Shown: positions 41,383-51,021 of the stretch, piece after piece
Position numbering within the stretch: the stretch's first letter is position 1
Layout of the letters: each line of letters begins with the position of its first letter
Source: Marinomonas rhizomae
Lineage (GTDB): Bacteria > Pseudomonadota > Gammaproteobacteria > Pseudomonadales > Marinomonadaceae
Direction of reading: 5' to 3'
NCBI RefSeq assembly: GCF_024397855.1
Contig: NZ_CP073343.1
Span: 2,790,001-2,854,000, forward strand
DNA: 64,000 bases
Notes under the pieces: generated by a model
What the model saw: the letters and a program-made list of their open reading frames with translations, nothing else
Database searches by the model: none
What the model was told of the DNA's origin: nothing
Position numbers and translations under genes: made by a program

Positions 41383-43080
41383 TTAAGCATGCTCTTGTTC
41401 GCGCAACGCACGACGCAATACTTTCCCAACATTGGTTTTCGGCAACTCTTTGCGAACCTCAACAAACTTAGGAACTTTATAAGCCGCAAGGTTTTCTTTG
41501 CAATATATGCGCAACGCCTTTTCATCCAATGTTTCAACATCGTCTCTTAGAACAACAAAGGCTTTTACCGATTCACCTGTTTTATCGTCAGGCACACCAA
41601 TCGCCGCCGATTCCAAAATAGCAGGATGAGAGGAAAGGCAATCTTCTACTTCTGTTGGATACACATTAAAACCGGACACAATAATCATATCTTTAGCACG
41701 ATCAACAATTTGCAAATAACCATCAGGATGCTGCATAGCAATATCCCCAGTTATTAAGAAACCGTCCTCTGTCATGACTTCTCGCGTAGCTTCTTCACGG
41801 TTCCAGTAGCCTTTCATTACCTGAGGTCCACGTACGCATAACATACCCGACTCCCCTTGTGGCAAGGCTTCACCATCACGCCCTTGGATCTTAATGTCGG
41901 TTTCTGCAACAGGCAAACCGATCGTACCAATACGTTCTTTGCCTATAGGATTAAAAGACACAACAGGTGATGTTTCGGTTAGACCATAGCCTTCTACAAT
42001 TTTGCAGCCAGTGACCCTCTCCCATTCATCCGCAGCGGCATGGGTTAAAGGCATCCCACCTGAACAAGTAAGTTTGAGAGTAGAAAAATCGAGGGCCTTG
42101 AACTCAGCCTTGTTACACAAACCAACAAACAAGGTATTTAACCCAACAAAGCCAGTAAATGGCCATTTTTTAAGCTCTTTGATAAAGCCTGGCAAATCTC
42201 GAGGATTCGGAATCAATACCGTATGAGCGCCACGCTCCAACAACGTCAGACCATGAATTAGAAATGCATAAATATGATAAAGCGGCAGCGGGGCAATATA
42301 GACCTCATTCTGATCATCAATAATCGAGCGGAGTCTAGAGCTTAACTGATACATATTGGCGACTAAATTGGCATGCGTCAGCATCGCCCCTTTTGCAACC
42401 CCAGTGGTTCCACCAGTGTATTGCAATACAGCAATTTGCTCTGGCTGAAATTCTACTTTTTCAACCGCTTTACCTTTGCCTTTCGCTATCACATCGTTAA
42501 GTGTAGAAGCACTGGAAATATCATATTCCGGCACCATTTTCTTCACGTACTTAACTACGGAATTTACTAATAAGCGTTTTAAAGGCGGATGAAAATCTGC
42601 AATTTCGGTGATAATAACGTGTTTTATTGACGTTTTAGCCAATATTTTTTCGACGTTATGCGCCATATTAGCAAACACCACCAATGCTTTTACGCCCGCA
42701 TCGTTAAATTGATGCTCAAGCTCTTTTGGTGTGTAAAGTGGATTGGTATTCACAACAATTAAGCCAGCCTTCATAGCGCCAAACAGCACCACAGGATATT
42801 GAATAATATTAGGCAATTGTACAGCAATCCGATCACCGGGCTTTAAGTCGGTTTCGTGCTGAAGATACGCAGCAAAGGCGTCAGATTTTTCACCTAACTC
42901 ACGGTAAGTCAGAGTGCGGCCGACGCTGGTAAAAGCAGGACGGTCGGCAAACTTTTTCGTTGCTAACGCTAAGACATCATTTAGTGACTGATAGCCATGT
43001 GGGTTAAGCGACTCTGGTAAATAGCTGCCCGGTGGTTTTCCAATATTTGCATTGCTTGGAGAAGAAGTATCCATAGTCAT
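41383..43080 (-). CDS. fadD: Long-chain fatty-acid-CoA ligase
   Basis: An adenylate-forming acyl-CoA synthetase. The ATP-binding YTGGTTGVAKGAML and GYGLTETSP motifs and the C-terminal catalytic lysine region near KTNVGKVLRR are present; at 565 residues it is close to E. coli FadD (561). It activates exogenous fatty acids at the inner membrane. The start at 43080 (MTMDTSS) has GGAG six bases upstream. It heads a short run with DUF2889 and the enoyl-CoA hydratase, after a hairpin that separates it from the SCP2 gene. Confidence 0.9.
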   Translation of the reverse strand: MTMDTSSPSNANIGKPPGSYLPESLNPHGYQSLNDVLALATKKFADRPAFTSVGRTLTYRELGEKSDAFAAYLQHETDLKPGDRIAVQLPNIIQYPVVLFGAMKAGLIVVNTNPLYTPKELEHQFNDAGVKALVVFANMAHNVEKILAKTSIKHVIITEIADFHPPLKRLLVNSVVKYVKKMVPEYDISSASTLNDVIAKGKGKAVEKVEFQPEQIAVLQYTGGTTGVAKGAMLTHANLVANMYQLSSRLRSIIDDQNEVYIAPLPLYHIYAFLIHGLTLLERGAHTVLIPNPRDLPGFIKELKKWPFTGFVGLNTLFVGLCNKAEFKALDFSTLKLTCSGGMPLTHAAADEWERVTGCKIVEGYGLTETSPVVSFNPIGKERIGTIGLPVAETDIKIQGRDGEALPQGESGMLCVRGPQVMKGYWNREEATREVMTEDGFLITGDIAMQHPDGYLQIVDRAKDMIIVSGFNVYPTEVEDCLSSHPAILESAAIGVPDDKTGESVKAFVVLRDDVETLDEKALRIYCKENLAAYKVPKFVEVRKELPKTNVGKVLRRALREQEHA

Positions 43081-43128
43081 AATAAGCTCCATTTGTTTTT
43101 TTTATTTAGGAGAAAGTGATCAAGCATA

Positions 43129-43161
43129 AAAGCTCAACTACATAAAGTGTAGTTGAGCTTT
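43129..43161 (-). terminator. Hairpin terminator after the SCP2 gene
   Basis: AAAGCTCAACTACA (43129-43142) pairs perfectly with TGTAGTTGAGCTTT (43148-43161), loop taaag. It separates the SCP2 gene from fadD; the T run on the minus strand is short. Confidence 0.7.
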
Positions 43162-43188
43162 AGAGCTATAAAATGATTAAAAGATCCC

Positions 43189-43503
43189 TTATTGAGGGAA
43201 AATTTGCGTCAATTTTGTCGCCAACATAATGTCTCCATCAGCACGGATTTTTCCCTGCATAAAAGCAGCCATGCCATCTAGCTCACCACTCATGACTTCT
43301 TTTAAAGTATTTAAATCCATACTCAGAGTCACAGTTGGATCATCATGCTCGCCCTCTCCCATATCGCATTTCCCATCTGCAATACTTAAGTAATAACTGT
43401 CAGCATCATCTAAGTCAAATTGAAACACCGCTTCCATGTCATCCGCTTCATCAGCGTCAAAACGATTTAACATGGATTCAAAAACAGCTTTTGCTTCACT
43501 CAT
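43189..43503 (-). CDS. SCP2 sterol-carrier-like lipid-binding protein
   Basis: A 104-residue single SCP2 domain, recognisable by DGKCDMGEGEHDDPTVTLSMDLNTLKEVMSGELDGMAAFMQGKIRADGD-type order: the GELDGMAAFMQGKIR stretch is diagnostic. SCP2 domains form a tunnel that binds acyl chains or acyl-CoA. The protein is acidic and cytoplasmic. It lies 82 bases after the acyl-CoA dehydrogenase and before fadD, which suggests it hands acyl groups between these enzymes. Confidence 0.88.
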   Translation of the reverse strand: MSEAKAVFESMLNRFDADEADDMEAVFQFDLDDADSYYLSIADGKCDMGEGEHDDPTVTLSMDLNTLKEVMSGELDGMAAFMQGKIRADGDIMLATKLTQIFPQ

Positions 43504-43585
43504 AATATCAACCTCTTCAATCTTTCAAAAACTTTATTACCCATGAACTAAAAAAAATACATGGGTGGTTATTTATTAACGCTAA

Positions 43586-45391
43586 TTAGGCATTCAAAAA
43601 TAAGAAATTATCTTCTTCCATCGCCAATAAGTTATCAGCGCCAGACAACATAGCCTCTACATGAGCGCGAGTACGTGGCAACAAACGATCGTAGTAGAAA
43701 GTCGCTGTTTGCAGTTTGGCAGTATAAAAACCCACCTCATCTGTGCCTTCGTCTAATTTAGTCTGTGCGGTGACAGCCATTCGAGCCCAGAAATAAGCCA
43801 GTACCACATAGCCCGAGAACATCAAATAATCGACAGACGCTGCACCTACTTCATCTTTATTGCGCATGGCTTTCATGCCGATCTTCATCGTCACATCGCC
43901 CCATTCGCCGTTTAATTTATCTAGCGCTGTGATGTAGGATTTAACGCGTTTATCGCCTTTATGCTCTTTACAGAACTTATGGATGATTTTGGTAAAACGA
44001 CGCAGTGTTGCACCTTGAGTCATCAGTACTTTACGACCTAAAAGATCCAACGCCTGAATGCCAGTAGTGCCTTCGTACAACATCGAAATGCGGCAATCAC
44101 GAACGTTTTGCTCCATGCCCCATTCAGCGATAAAGCCGTGACCACCAAACACCTGTAGACCATGATTTGCAGATTCAAAACCGGTTTCAGTTAGAAAGGC
44201 TTTAGCAATCGGAGTCAGTAAAGACATCAATTCATCCGCCTCTTCTTTCTCTTCTTTAGAGCCCTTTTTAGTGATATCCACCAACTTAGAACAATAATGA
44301 ATTAAAGCGCGACCACCTTCAGCAAAGGCTTTTTGCGTTAACAACATACGACGTACATCGGGGTGAACAATGATTGGATCTGCGGCTTTTTCTGGCGCTT
44401 TCGGACCTGACAAAGAACGCATTTGCAAACGATCTTTAGCGTATGCCACAGAGTTTTGTAGTGCCCATTCTGCATGTGCCAAACCTTGTAAAGCCGTACC
44501 AAGACGCGCCGTATTCATGAACGTAAACATGCAGTTCAGACCACGGTTCGGCTCACCAATGAGAAAGCCCTTCGCGCCATCGAAATTCATTACACAAGTC
44601 GCGTTACCATGAATACCCATTTTGTGTTCGATAGAACCACAAGATACCTGGTTGCGATCTGCCATTTCACCAGCATCATCAACATTGTGTTTTGGTACGA
44701 TGAACAGAGAAATACCTTTTGTACCCGCTGGGGCATCTGGTAAACGAGCCAATACAATATGGATAATGTTGTCCGCCATATCATGTTCGCCCGCAGAGAT
44801 GAAGATTTTAGTACCTGTAATGGCATAGCTGCCATCGTCTTGCGGCTCGGCTTTGGTTTTCAACATACCAAGGTCAGTACCACAATGTGGTTCAGTCAGA
44901 CACATGGTGCCTGTCCATTCACCAGAAACAAGTTTCGTTAAATAGGTTTGTTTTTGCTCGTCAGTGCCGTGTAGCTCGATGGTATTCATCGCGCCGTGAC
45001 TCAAGCCTGGGTACATCCCCCATGACCAGTTGGATGTGGCGATCATTTCCGTCACCATCATGCCAAGAGAATCTGGTAAACCTTGTCCACCTACTGCTTC
45101 AGGGTGCGACAATGAAGGCCAGCCACCTTCAACATACTGCTGATAAGCTTCTTTGAATCCGTCAGGCGTTGTCACAACACCATCTTTAAACTGACAACCT
45201 TGTTGGTCACCAACACGGTTTAGAGGAGAAAGCACTCGCTCGGCAAACTTAGCACCCTCTTCCAAAATCGCCGCCACCATATCTGGCGTCGCTTCTTCAG
45301 CGCCCGGCAAATTAGCATAGTGTCCGTGAAAATCTAGAACTTCTTCAGTGACGAATTTGATATCGCGCAGTGGCGCTTTATATTCAGGCAT
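43586..45391 (-). CDS. Acyl-CoA dehydrogenase (FadE1-like, with extra C-terminal domain)
   Basis: A flavin-dependent dehydrogenase of 601 residues with the acyl-CoA dehydrogenase core ([22 protein letters not shown], catalytic Glu region [14 protein letters not shown]) and an extra C-terminal helical domain. It is much shorter than E. coli FadE (814) and matches the length of the Pseudomonas FadE1 type. It introduces the 2,3-double bond and passes electrons to EtfAB, encoded nearby. The related DmdC of the dimethylsulfoniopropionate pathway has a similar layout, so a methylmercaptopropionyl-CoA role is an alternative; the fad neighbours favour fatty acids. GAGG precedes the ATG. Confidence 0.88.
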   Translation of the reverse strand: MPEYKAPLRDIKFVTEEVLDFHGHYANLPGAEEATPDMVAAILEEGAKFAERVLSPLNRVGDQQGCQFKDGVVTTPDGFKEAYQQYVEGGWPSLSHPEAVGGQGLPDSLGMMVTEMIATSNWSWGMYPGLSHGAMNTIELHGTDEQKQTYLTKLVSGEWTGTMCLTEPHCGTDLGMLKTKAEPQDDGSYAITGTKIFISAGEHDMADNIIHIVLARLPDAPAGTKGISLFIVPKHNVDDAGEMADRNQVSCGSIEHKMGIHGNATCVMNFDGAKGFLIGEPNRGLNCMFTFMNTARLGTALQGLAHAEWALQNSVAYAKDRLQMRSLSGPKAPEKAADPIIVHPDVRRMLLTQKAFAEGGRALIHYCSKLVDITKKGSKEEKEEADELMSLLTPIAKAFLTETGFESANHGLQVFGGHGFIAEWGMEQNVRDCRISMLYEGTTGIQALDLLGRKVLMTQGATLRRFTKIIHKFCKEHKGDKRVKSYITALDKLNGEWGDVTMKIGMKAMRNKDEVGAASVDYLMFSGYVVLAYFWARMAVTAQTKLDEGTDEVGFYTAKLQTATFYYDRLLPRTRAHVEAMLSGADNLLAMEEDNFLFLNA

Positions 45392-45425
45392 GGCCTATGA
45401 CCTCTTTTTGTTTTTATTCCATCCG

Positions 45426-45470
45426 TTCCAATAGGAACCTCTTATGGTAGAAAGGTTCCTCTATCGGAGG
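45426..45470. promoter_or_regulatory. Cluster of short inverted repeats upstream of the acyl-CoA dehydrogenase
   Basis: TTCC-aata-GGAA (45426-45437), AGGAACCT...AGGTTCCT (45433-45440 with 45453-45460) and CCTC-tatcg-GAGG (45458-45470) overlap within 45 bases, some 40-80 bases before the ATG. They could be an operator or alternative mRNA hairpins. I cannot match them to a known fatty-acid regulator site. Confidence 0.4.
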
Positions 45471-45604
45471 CTATCTCTCAATAACAAAAGGTGCCAAAGT
45501 TAATGACAAAATAGACCAAGCTTAGGATTTCACCAGTCAAACAAAGAGAATAATCACCATTCAAGCCAATTCAAAGCTAGCAAATATAATCAGTTGAGCC
45601 TTTA

Positions 45605-46636
45605 TTACAGCAATTCTGCACCACGACTAAGAGCAAATTTCAGCCAATCACCTTCAATCCCACCGATAATTTCTAAGCGACTGCCATCATGCCAAGGAGA
45701 AGTTGTTATCAAGACTTCACCTCTCGCTACGTTCACCAAAAGCGCTTCGTTTGAACTAATTAAAAATACGCCTTTAATACGGTAAACCCCAGCAAACCCG
45801 GACAGTTCTTGAATAATTGACTTTACCTTTTCTTGAGTAAAACAATCCTGTCTAGGCCAATGCCAGCCGACAACCTGCATGTCACCTTGTTGTTTGTGAT
45901 AACTCCAATGCTTGTCTTGATCTGTCGTTTCAACGGCAGCATGAACATGGTGATGAGAGGAATGGTGAGAGTGTTTTTCTGGTGTATGTGAGTGCTTTTC
46001 TACGGTAGAAGAAGCATTCGATAAATCTATCAGACCAATATCCAAAGAATCAGCACTCAAAGCCATAGGATCTGACATAAAAACAGTGGGAGTTGACCCC
46101 ATTGAAGTAAGCACACCAAAGCGAGCTTTTACTCGATCAATATCTTCTTGCTGATAACGATCAACATGACTCAATACAATACCATCCGCAGACTCTATTT
46201 GGTCATTGAAAATATCATGCTTTGTATAACGTTCATCATTTAAATTCCGAGCATCCAATACGCAAAATGCCCCCGTCAATAACAGCACATCTTGATAAGC
46301 CGCACTGCGTAACTTCTGCAGAATTTGCTTTGGATGACCAAGGCCAGATGGCTCAATAAGAATACGGTCAGGGTTATATTGGCGAATTAATTGGTTTAGC
46401 CCTTGCTGAAAAGCAGCCGATGTCGTGCAACAAACACAACCACCCGGAACCTCACTGATGGCGACATCTAAATCCGCATAAAACGCACTATCAAGACCAA
46501 TATCACCAAACTCATTAACCAACACAGCCCAACGTTCATTTGGAGGCGACTGCGCAAGTAGATGACGAATTAAAGTGGTCTTCCCCGCTCCTAAAAACCC
46601 CGTCACCAACGTGACTTTTATACCCTGATAACGCAT
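45605..46636 (-). CDS. COG0523/CobW-family GTPase, putative metal chaperone
   Basis: A P-loop GTPase: Walker A GFLGAGKTT around residues 13-21, the hallmark metal-binding GCVCC at 66-70, and a C-terminal CobW_C domain. Between the two domains lies a histidine-rich linker (HSHTPEKHSHHSSHHHVH) typical of zinc-handling members. Such proteins deliver Zn or Co to target enzymes in the cytoplasm. At 343 residues it is normal. It follows the DUF481 gene by 12 bases. No Zur-like operator was evident upstream, so zinc regulation is unproven. Confidence 0.88.
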   Translation of the reverse strand: MRYQGIKVTLVTGFLGAGKTTLIRHLLAQSPPNERWAVLVNEFGDIGLDSAFYADLDVAISEVPGGCVCCTTSAAFQQGLNQLIRQYNPDRILIEPSGLGHPKQILQKLRSAAYQDVLLLTGAFCVLDARNLNDERYTKHDIFNDQIESADGIVLSHVDRYQQEDIDRVKARFGVLTSMGSTPTVFMSDPMALSADSLDIGLIDLSNASSTVEKHSHTPEKHSHHSSHHHVHAAVETTDQDKHWSYHKQQGDMQVVGWHWPRQDCFTQEKVKSIIQELSGFAGVYRIKGVFLISSNEALLVNVARGEVLITTSPWHDGSRLEIIGGIEGDWLKFALSRGAELL

Positions 46637-46648
46637 GGCGAAAAATTC

Positions 46649-47404
46649 TCAAAATGTATAAGCGAATATGATACTTGTCGTACCATCTGTTTTCTTTTTG
46701 TTATCCAAAACCTGGCTATTATGGGTAAGGCCATAAGAAGCCTTCATGCTAAGGTTATTTCTGAGTTTTACGCTAACAGAAGTCTCCGACTTTGAACGCG
46801 TATTCTTATTATCTTGCAAAGCGGCCTCCGTACTTAAAGATTGTTGGAAAGTCGCATTAGAACTAATTTCATATTCATACTGCAATTCCAAATGCACTAT
46901 CGAAGTTTCATCCTCTTCACCCTCGTCTGTCATACTAAAGGAATAACCGGGACCAATACTGTAATCTAAAAAAGAACTATCATGGTCGAACAAACGCGCG
47001 GAGTAACCAACAGACACTGTGTTTTGGTATTCATAGCCGCTAAATCGATCATCAGTATAAGACCCATAGACAAATACAGAAGTGTTATTACTGCTTAATT
47101 TGTAGTCACTTTGTGCGGATAAGAACATTTTCTGTGCCGTTGTTTTAGTGTCAACTTCACCCTCATTTCTACCTCTTTTATAGAGTGTGTCTAGCTCATA
47201 CTTGGCTTTCCAAGCCGTAAAATCCTGCTTAACGGTCGCTTTTGCTTTTACGGCTGTACTTTCAGTATTACCAGTAATGGCAATAACGCCTAATTCTAAT
47301 TCCGCACTCAAAGGCTCTAAAGGGGTAAAGGGAGTATCAGCAGCATAAACAGCAGGCGCGGAACAAGCTAATACAGCAAGCACGACTCGTTTTATAGGCT
47401 CCAT
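46649..47404 (-). CDS. DUF481 outer-membrane beta-barrel protein
   Basis: A signal peptide (about residues 1-21, ending VYAADTP) precedes a strand-rich domain with alternating hydrophobic segments and a C-terminal aromatic end, IIFAYTF, as in outer-membrane barrels. The ELGVIAITGNTESTAVKAKA start is typical of DUF481 ('salt-induced outer membrane protein' YdiY type). Function unknown. The COG0523 GTPase follows after 12 bases, so the two are likely cotranscribed. GAAGGAA precedes the ATG. Confidence 0.8.
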   Translation of the reverse strand: MEPIKRVVLAVLACSAPAVYAADTPFTPLEPLSAELELGVIAITGNTESTAVKAKATVKQDFTAWKAKYELDTLYKRGRNEGEVDTKTTAQKMFLSAQSDYKLSSNNTSVFVYGSYTDDRFSGYEYQNTVSVGYSARLFDHDSSFLDYSIGPGYSFSMTDEGEEDETSIVHLELQYEYEISSNATFQQSLSTEAALQDNKNTRSKSETSVSVKLRNNLSMKASYGLTHNSQVLDNKKKTDGTTSIIFAYTF

Positions 47405-47639
47405 TTGTATACGTTCCTTCTATCTCATCAAACTGATTCCATGATGGCTAAAAAAGGAAGTGACGGAGAATCAGATAACATTCAGATTCAGGAAAAACAG
47501 ACCTCTGACCTCCTTCCTAATACAGCCATTAGGTTTAAGAGATATTTTTGCATTGATACCAACTTATCACAGTCAAAATTCTGCTAACTATATGCAAAGT
47601 AATAGATAAGAAAATCACACACCCTTACACTTAAAAATC

Positions 47640-48176
47640 CTACTTCTGAGTGTTAGAACGCACCCTCACATTATTATTGACGTCTTTACTCTGGCGAATC
47701 AGTTCGTCGCCAGCGAAGGTTTGAGAAGACTTAGCCAGACGATCGTAAAGCAGAACATTCACCGAGGCGGCAAGATTCATACAACCAACCGTTGGAACAA
47801 AGACAACAAAGTCGGCTCTATCAACAACCTTTTGACCTATCGTGCCGTCTTCCGGACCAAAAATATATAGGGCTTTTTCAGGGTGATTAAAAGAAGGTAA
47901 TGGCGTCGCACCTTGGATCAAATCGACACATACAATCTTAGTATCTGCATCAACAGCATCAATTAAACTATCAACACCAAGGCTTTCTATGTTGATCAAT
48001 GGAATGGATGAAATAGCTTTTTTAGTGTCTGTCGACATTTTTTCTGCGCGATCATAACGATGGCCAGAATACAAAACTTGATTCACTTGATAACACCCTG
48101 CCGCTCTCATTACAGAACCAACATTTGAGGTACTCTTAGGATTAGTTAACCCTATGGTGACAAACTCATTTCCCAT
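47640..48176 (-). CDS. SpoU/TrmH-family RNA 2'-O-methyltransferase
   Basis: The three SPOUT motifs are visible: NPKSTSNVGSVMRAA, IFGPEDGTIG and VPTVGCMNLAASVNVLLYD. The knotted C-terminal AdoMet site should be functional. At 178 residues it is a minimal SpoU protein without an RNA-binding extension. The target, tRNA or rRNA, cannot be predicted. I start at 48176 (MGNEFVT); the upstream extension is a hydrophobic reading through the spacer. It stands alone. Confidence 0.85.
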   Translation of the reverse strand: MGNEFVTIGLTNPKSTSNVGSVMRAAGCYQVNQVLYSGHRYDRAEKMSTDTKKAISSIPLINIESLGVDSLIDAVDADTKIVCVDLIQGATPLPSFNHPEKALYIFGPEDGTIGQKVVDRADFVVFVPTVGCMNLAASVNVLLYDRLAKSSQTFAGDELIRQSKDVNNNVRVRSNTQK

Positions 48177-48394
48177 CAAAAAACTCACACTAGAATAAAA
48201 TAAGAACAAGAATAATATCACTTTTATGCGTTACGCTTGCCATTCTTTATAACGCTACCAACATGTTAAACAAGACTTATTCTGTCGCAAAAAATAAGAA
48301 AAAAGCCGTACAATTTTCACTCCCCCCTTCCGATCATCATTGAAATAGGTAAACTGAAAGACATAAGAAATTAACAAAACCATTCAGGTATCCA

Positions 48395-49255
48395 ATGAAT
48401 TTCATCAAAAAATTTGGCCTAACCTTACTTGCAGCCGCCACATTTCAAACCCAAGCAGCCTCTGTTTGGAAGGTAACGTCAGGTGTTAATACGCTCTATA
48501 TTGGCGGTACGATTCATTTACTCACGCCACAAGACTACCCTTTGCCAAAAGCCTACGATAAAGCCTATCAAGCCTGTGACAGCGTTGTTTTTGAAACGGA
48601 TATGGAAACCTTAGGAAACTCAGCTTTCATAAGACAAATGCAATCAGAGTTGTCTTTTTCCGATGGCACCACCATAGATGAAGTCATCTCACCTGAAACC
48701 TATCGATCACTAAAAATCTATTTAAACGCCAGACAAATCCCCATTACCGCGATTCAACACCTAAAACCCAGTGCACTTGCTATTTCCCTCAGCATGATTG
48801 AATTAAAACATCTTGGCTTTACCAGTGAAGGTGTCGATCAGTTCTATGCACAAAAGGCGCAACAAGACCACAAACCTAAGAGCTGGTTAGAAGAACCCCA
48901 AGCTCAAGTTGACATGCTCAGCAACCTCAATAACCAAGATAGTAACGAGGTCATTAATTACACCTTGTCAGATATCAAAGACATGCCAAAAACGATGGAA
49001 GACCTTAGAAAAAGCTGGCGCACAGGTGATATGGAAACCATGGCAGACATTGAATTAAAGGACTTTAAACAAGATTACCCAGAGGTGTATCAATCACTTT
49101 TAGTGGAGCGAAATGATCTGTGGATGCCTCAAATTGAAAACATGCTCACTAATGACGAAGTCGAATTCATCATGGTTGGGGCAATGCACCTTGCAGGTCC
49201 AGACAGTTTACTCGCAAAACTTGAAGCCAGCGGTTATCAAGTTTCGAGATTATAA
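48395..49255 (+). CDS. TraB/GumN-family protein, secreted
   Basis: A signal peptide (about 1-21, ending FQTQAAS) precedes a TraB/PrgY/GumN domain: GGTIHLLTPQDYPLP near the start and the C-terminal MVGAMHLAGPDSLLAKLEASGY carry the two conserved GxxH motifs thought to form a metalloprotease-like active site. The length of 286 is usual. It would act in the periplasm. The gene is monocistronic, upstream of the NCS2 permease. Confidence 0.85.
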   Translation: MNFIKKFGLTLLAAATFQTQAASVWKVTSGVNTLYIGGTIHLLTPQDYPLPKAYDKAYQACDSVVFETDMETLGNSAFIRQMQSELSFSDGTTIDEVISPETYRSLKIYLNARQIPITAIQHLKPSALAISLSMIELKHLGFTSEGVDQFYAQKAQQDHKPKSWLEEPQAQVDMLSNLNNQDSNEVINYTLSDIKDMPKTMEDLRKSWRTGDMETMADIELKDFKQDYPEVYQSLLVERNDLWMPQIENMLTNDEVEFIMVGAMHLAGPDSLLAKLEASGYQVSRL

Positions 49256-49419
49256 CCCCCCTTTCACTGTCTTTTAACGGTCAAAAAAGTCTCATCAAAC
49301 AGTAAAAACACACAAAACTAGTGCGTTTTTACTGCTAAATCCTGCCTTAACGATTATTTATTACAATTTATCTCCCCAAATCACCTCGAATTTTTTATAC
49401 TTGCCGCCGAAATTATTTA

Positions 49420-49435
49420 CTGACCAAATGATCAG
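49420..49435. promoter_or_regulatory. RutR-like palindrome upstream of the NCS2 permease
   Basis: CTGACCAAATGATCAG differs from the E. coli RutR consensus TTGACCANNTGGTCAA only at the two outer bases and one inner base. It lies 98 bases before the permease ATG, in a promoter-like position. RutR is a uracil-sensing TetR regulator of pyrimidine and purine genes, so such a site would make sense here; another TetR protein could equally use it. Confidence 0.45.
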
Positions 49436-49532
49436 TTACTAAATTATCCCGGCGTTTCTTATTGTGATGCTACTGAATCCGTAAATTCGCAATAAAATAA
49501 TCGCCGTCGTCTACTAGCAAAAGGTCCCCCTC

Positions 49533-50825
49533 ATGCTCGAACGTTATTTTCAACTTAAAGCGCACAACACCACAGTACGTAATGAAGTTGTCGGAGGTAT
49601 AACCACCTTCCTAACGATGGCTTATATTATTTTCGTTAACCCTTCTATTCTTGCTCAAGCAGGAATGGATCAAGGCGCCGTATTTGTCGCAACTTGTCTT
49701 GCTGCTGCAATTGGTTGCTTGATTATGGGCTTATACGCAAATTACCCTATTGCTCTTGCACCAGGCATGGGACTAAATGCTTTCTTTACCTACGGTGTAG
49801 TCTTAGGCATGGGCTACACATGGGAACAAGCACTTGGCGCGGTTTTCTTATCCGGTATTCTTTTCATTTTCATCAGTATTTTTAAAATTCGTGAATGGGT
49901 TATCAATGCCATTCCGTCTTCGTTGAAATTGGGGATTGCAGCTGGTATCGGTCTTTTCCTAGCAATGATTGCATTGCAAAATTCCGGCATCATTGTCAAA
50001 AACCCAGCTACTATGGTGTCTCTAGGCGACCTATCTTCACCATCAGCGATTTATGGCTTACTTGGCTTTTTTGTGATCTGTGCTTTGGCGTATTTAAATG
50101 TCACCGGCGCTGTGATGATTGGCATACTTTTCGTCACCATTTTGTCTATTCTCTTTGGTCAAAATGAATTTGGTGGCGTAGTTTCTATGCCACCATCTGT
50201 TGCACCTACTTTCCTCGCGATGGACATAGAAGGTGCTTTTCAAATCAGTATGCTAAGCGTGATTTTTGCCTTTTTCTTTGTGGATTTATTCGATACGTCA
50301 GGCACCCTAATCGGTGTTGGTCAACGTGGCGGTTTATTAGATAAAGAAGGTAAATTACCTCGCCTTAAAAAAGCCTTGTTGGCTGATTCTGGCGCAACGG
50401 TTGTGGGTGCTGCATTAGGTACCTCTTCTACAACAAGTTATATCGAAAGTGCTTCTGGCGTTGCCGCTGGCGGACGTACTGGTTTAACGGCTGTTGTTGT
50501 AGCGTTATTGTTTATTCTCAGCTTATTCTTTGCGCCGTTGGCTGGATCTATTCCTGCTTATGCGACAGCGGGCGCATTAATGTACGTTGCAGTATTGATG
50601 ACAAGCAGCTTAGCGCACGTAGACTGGGATGATATTACAGAAGCCGCACCGGTTCTGATTGCCGCTTTTACGATGCCACTAACCTACTCTATCGCGGATG
50701 GTATTGCTTTGTCTTTCATCAGCTACGCTGTGATCAAACTATTGTCAGGTCAAGGTAAGCAAGTCGGCGCTGCTGTGTATCTATTAGCTGCGTTGTTTAT
50801 CGCTAAATTCTTTATCTTCGTTTAA
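49533..50825 (+). CDS. NCS2 purine permease (AzgA/GhxP-like)
   Basis: An inner-membrane nucleobase transporter of 430 residues with about 12-14 hydrophobic segments. Family marks are NEVVGGITTFLTMAYIIFVNP, the GMGLNAFFTYGV loop and ALGTSSTTSYIESASGVAAGGRTGL. This subgroup carries adenine, guanine or hypoxanthine by proton symport. AAAAGG precedes the ATG. It is followed by a strong terminator, so it is a single-gene unit, with a RutR-like palindrome in its upstream region. Confidence 0.9.
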   Translation: MLERYFQLKAHNTTVRNEVVGGITTFLTMAYIIFVNPSILAQAGMDQGAVFVATCLAAAIGCLIMGLYANYPIALAPGMGLNAFFTYGVVLGMGYTWEQALGAVFLSGILFIFISIFKIREWVINAIPSSLKLGIAAGIGLFLAMIALQNSGIIVKNPATMVSLGDLSSPSAIYGLLGFFVICALAYLNVTGAVMIGILFVTILSILFGQNEFGGVVSMPPSVAPTFLAMDIEGAFQISMLSVIFAFFFVDLFDTSGTLIGVGQRGGLLDKEGKLPRLKKALLADSGATVVGAALGTSSTTSYIESASGVAAGGRTGLTAVVVALLFILSLFFAPLAGSIPAYATAGALMYVAVLMTSSLAHVDWDDITEAAPVLIAAFTMPLTYSIADGIALSFISYAVIKLLSGQGKQVGAAVYLLAALFIAKFFIFV

Positions 50826-50852
50826 ATCAGATAAAGCAGTAGCAATATAAAG

Positions 50853-50890
50853 AAACAGGAGCAAAGTCAGACTTTGTTCCTGTTTTTTTT
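50853..50890 (+). terminator. Strong terminator after the NCS2 permease
   Basis: AAACAGGAGCAAAGT-cag-ACTTTGTTCCTGTTT has a 15-bp stem with one G-U pair, followed by eight or more T. Confidence 0.92.
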
Positions 50891-51021
50891 TGCCTTAATT
50901 TTTCCAATTATTCCTATCTTCATTACTGTCTAAACGTTTTTGTAGTCGCGCGAAAGTATCTACTATATTATTCGCGCTCGAGTTTCACCTACCATATTAG
51001 CTACCCACCAAGTGAAGAAAC

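Noticed and set aside
43586..45391. DmdC of DMSP demethylation
   Set aside because: The domain layout is shared, but all neighbours are general beta-oxidation genes and no dmdA is seen; kept only as an alternative.
47405..47587. 60-codon plus-strand frame upstream of the DUF481 gene
   Set aside because: No ribosome site, no recognisable protein, and it lies in the likely promoter region of the divergent DUF481 gene.
49381..49532. Purine riboswitch upstream of the NCS2 permease
   Set aside because: None of the conserved purine-aptamer elements is visible; only a TetR-like palindrome is seen.
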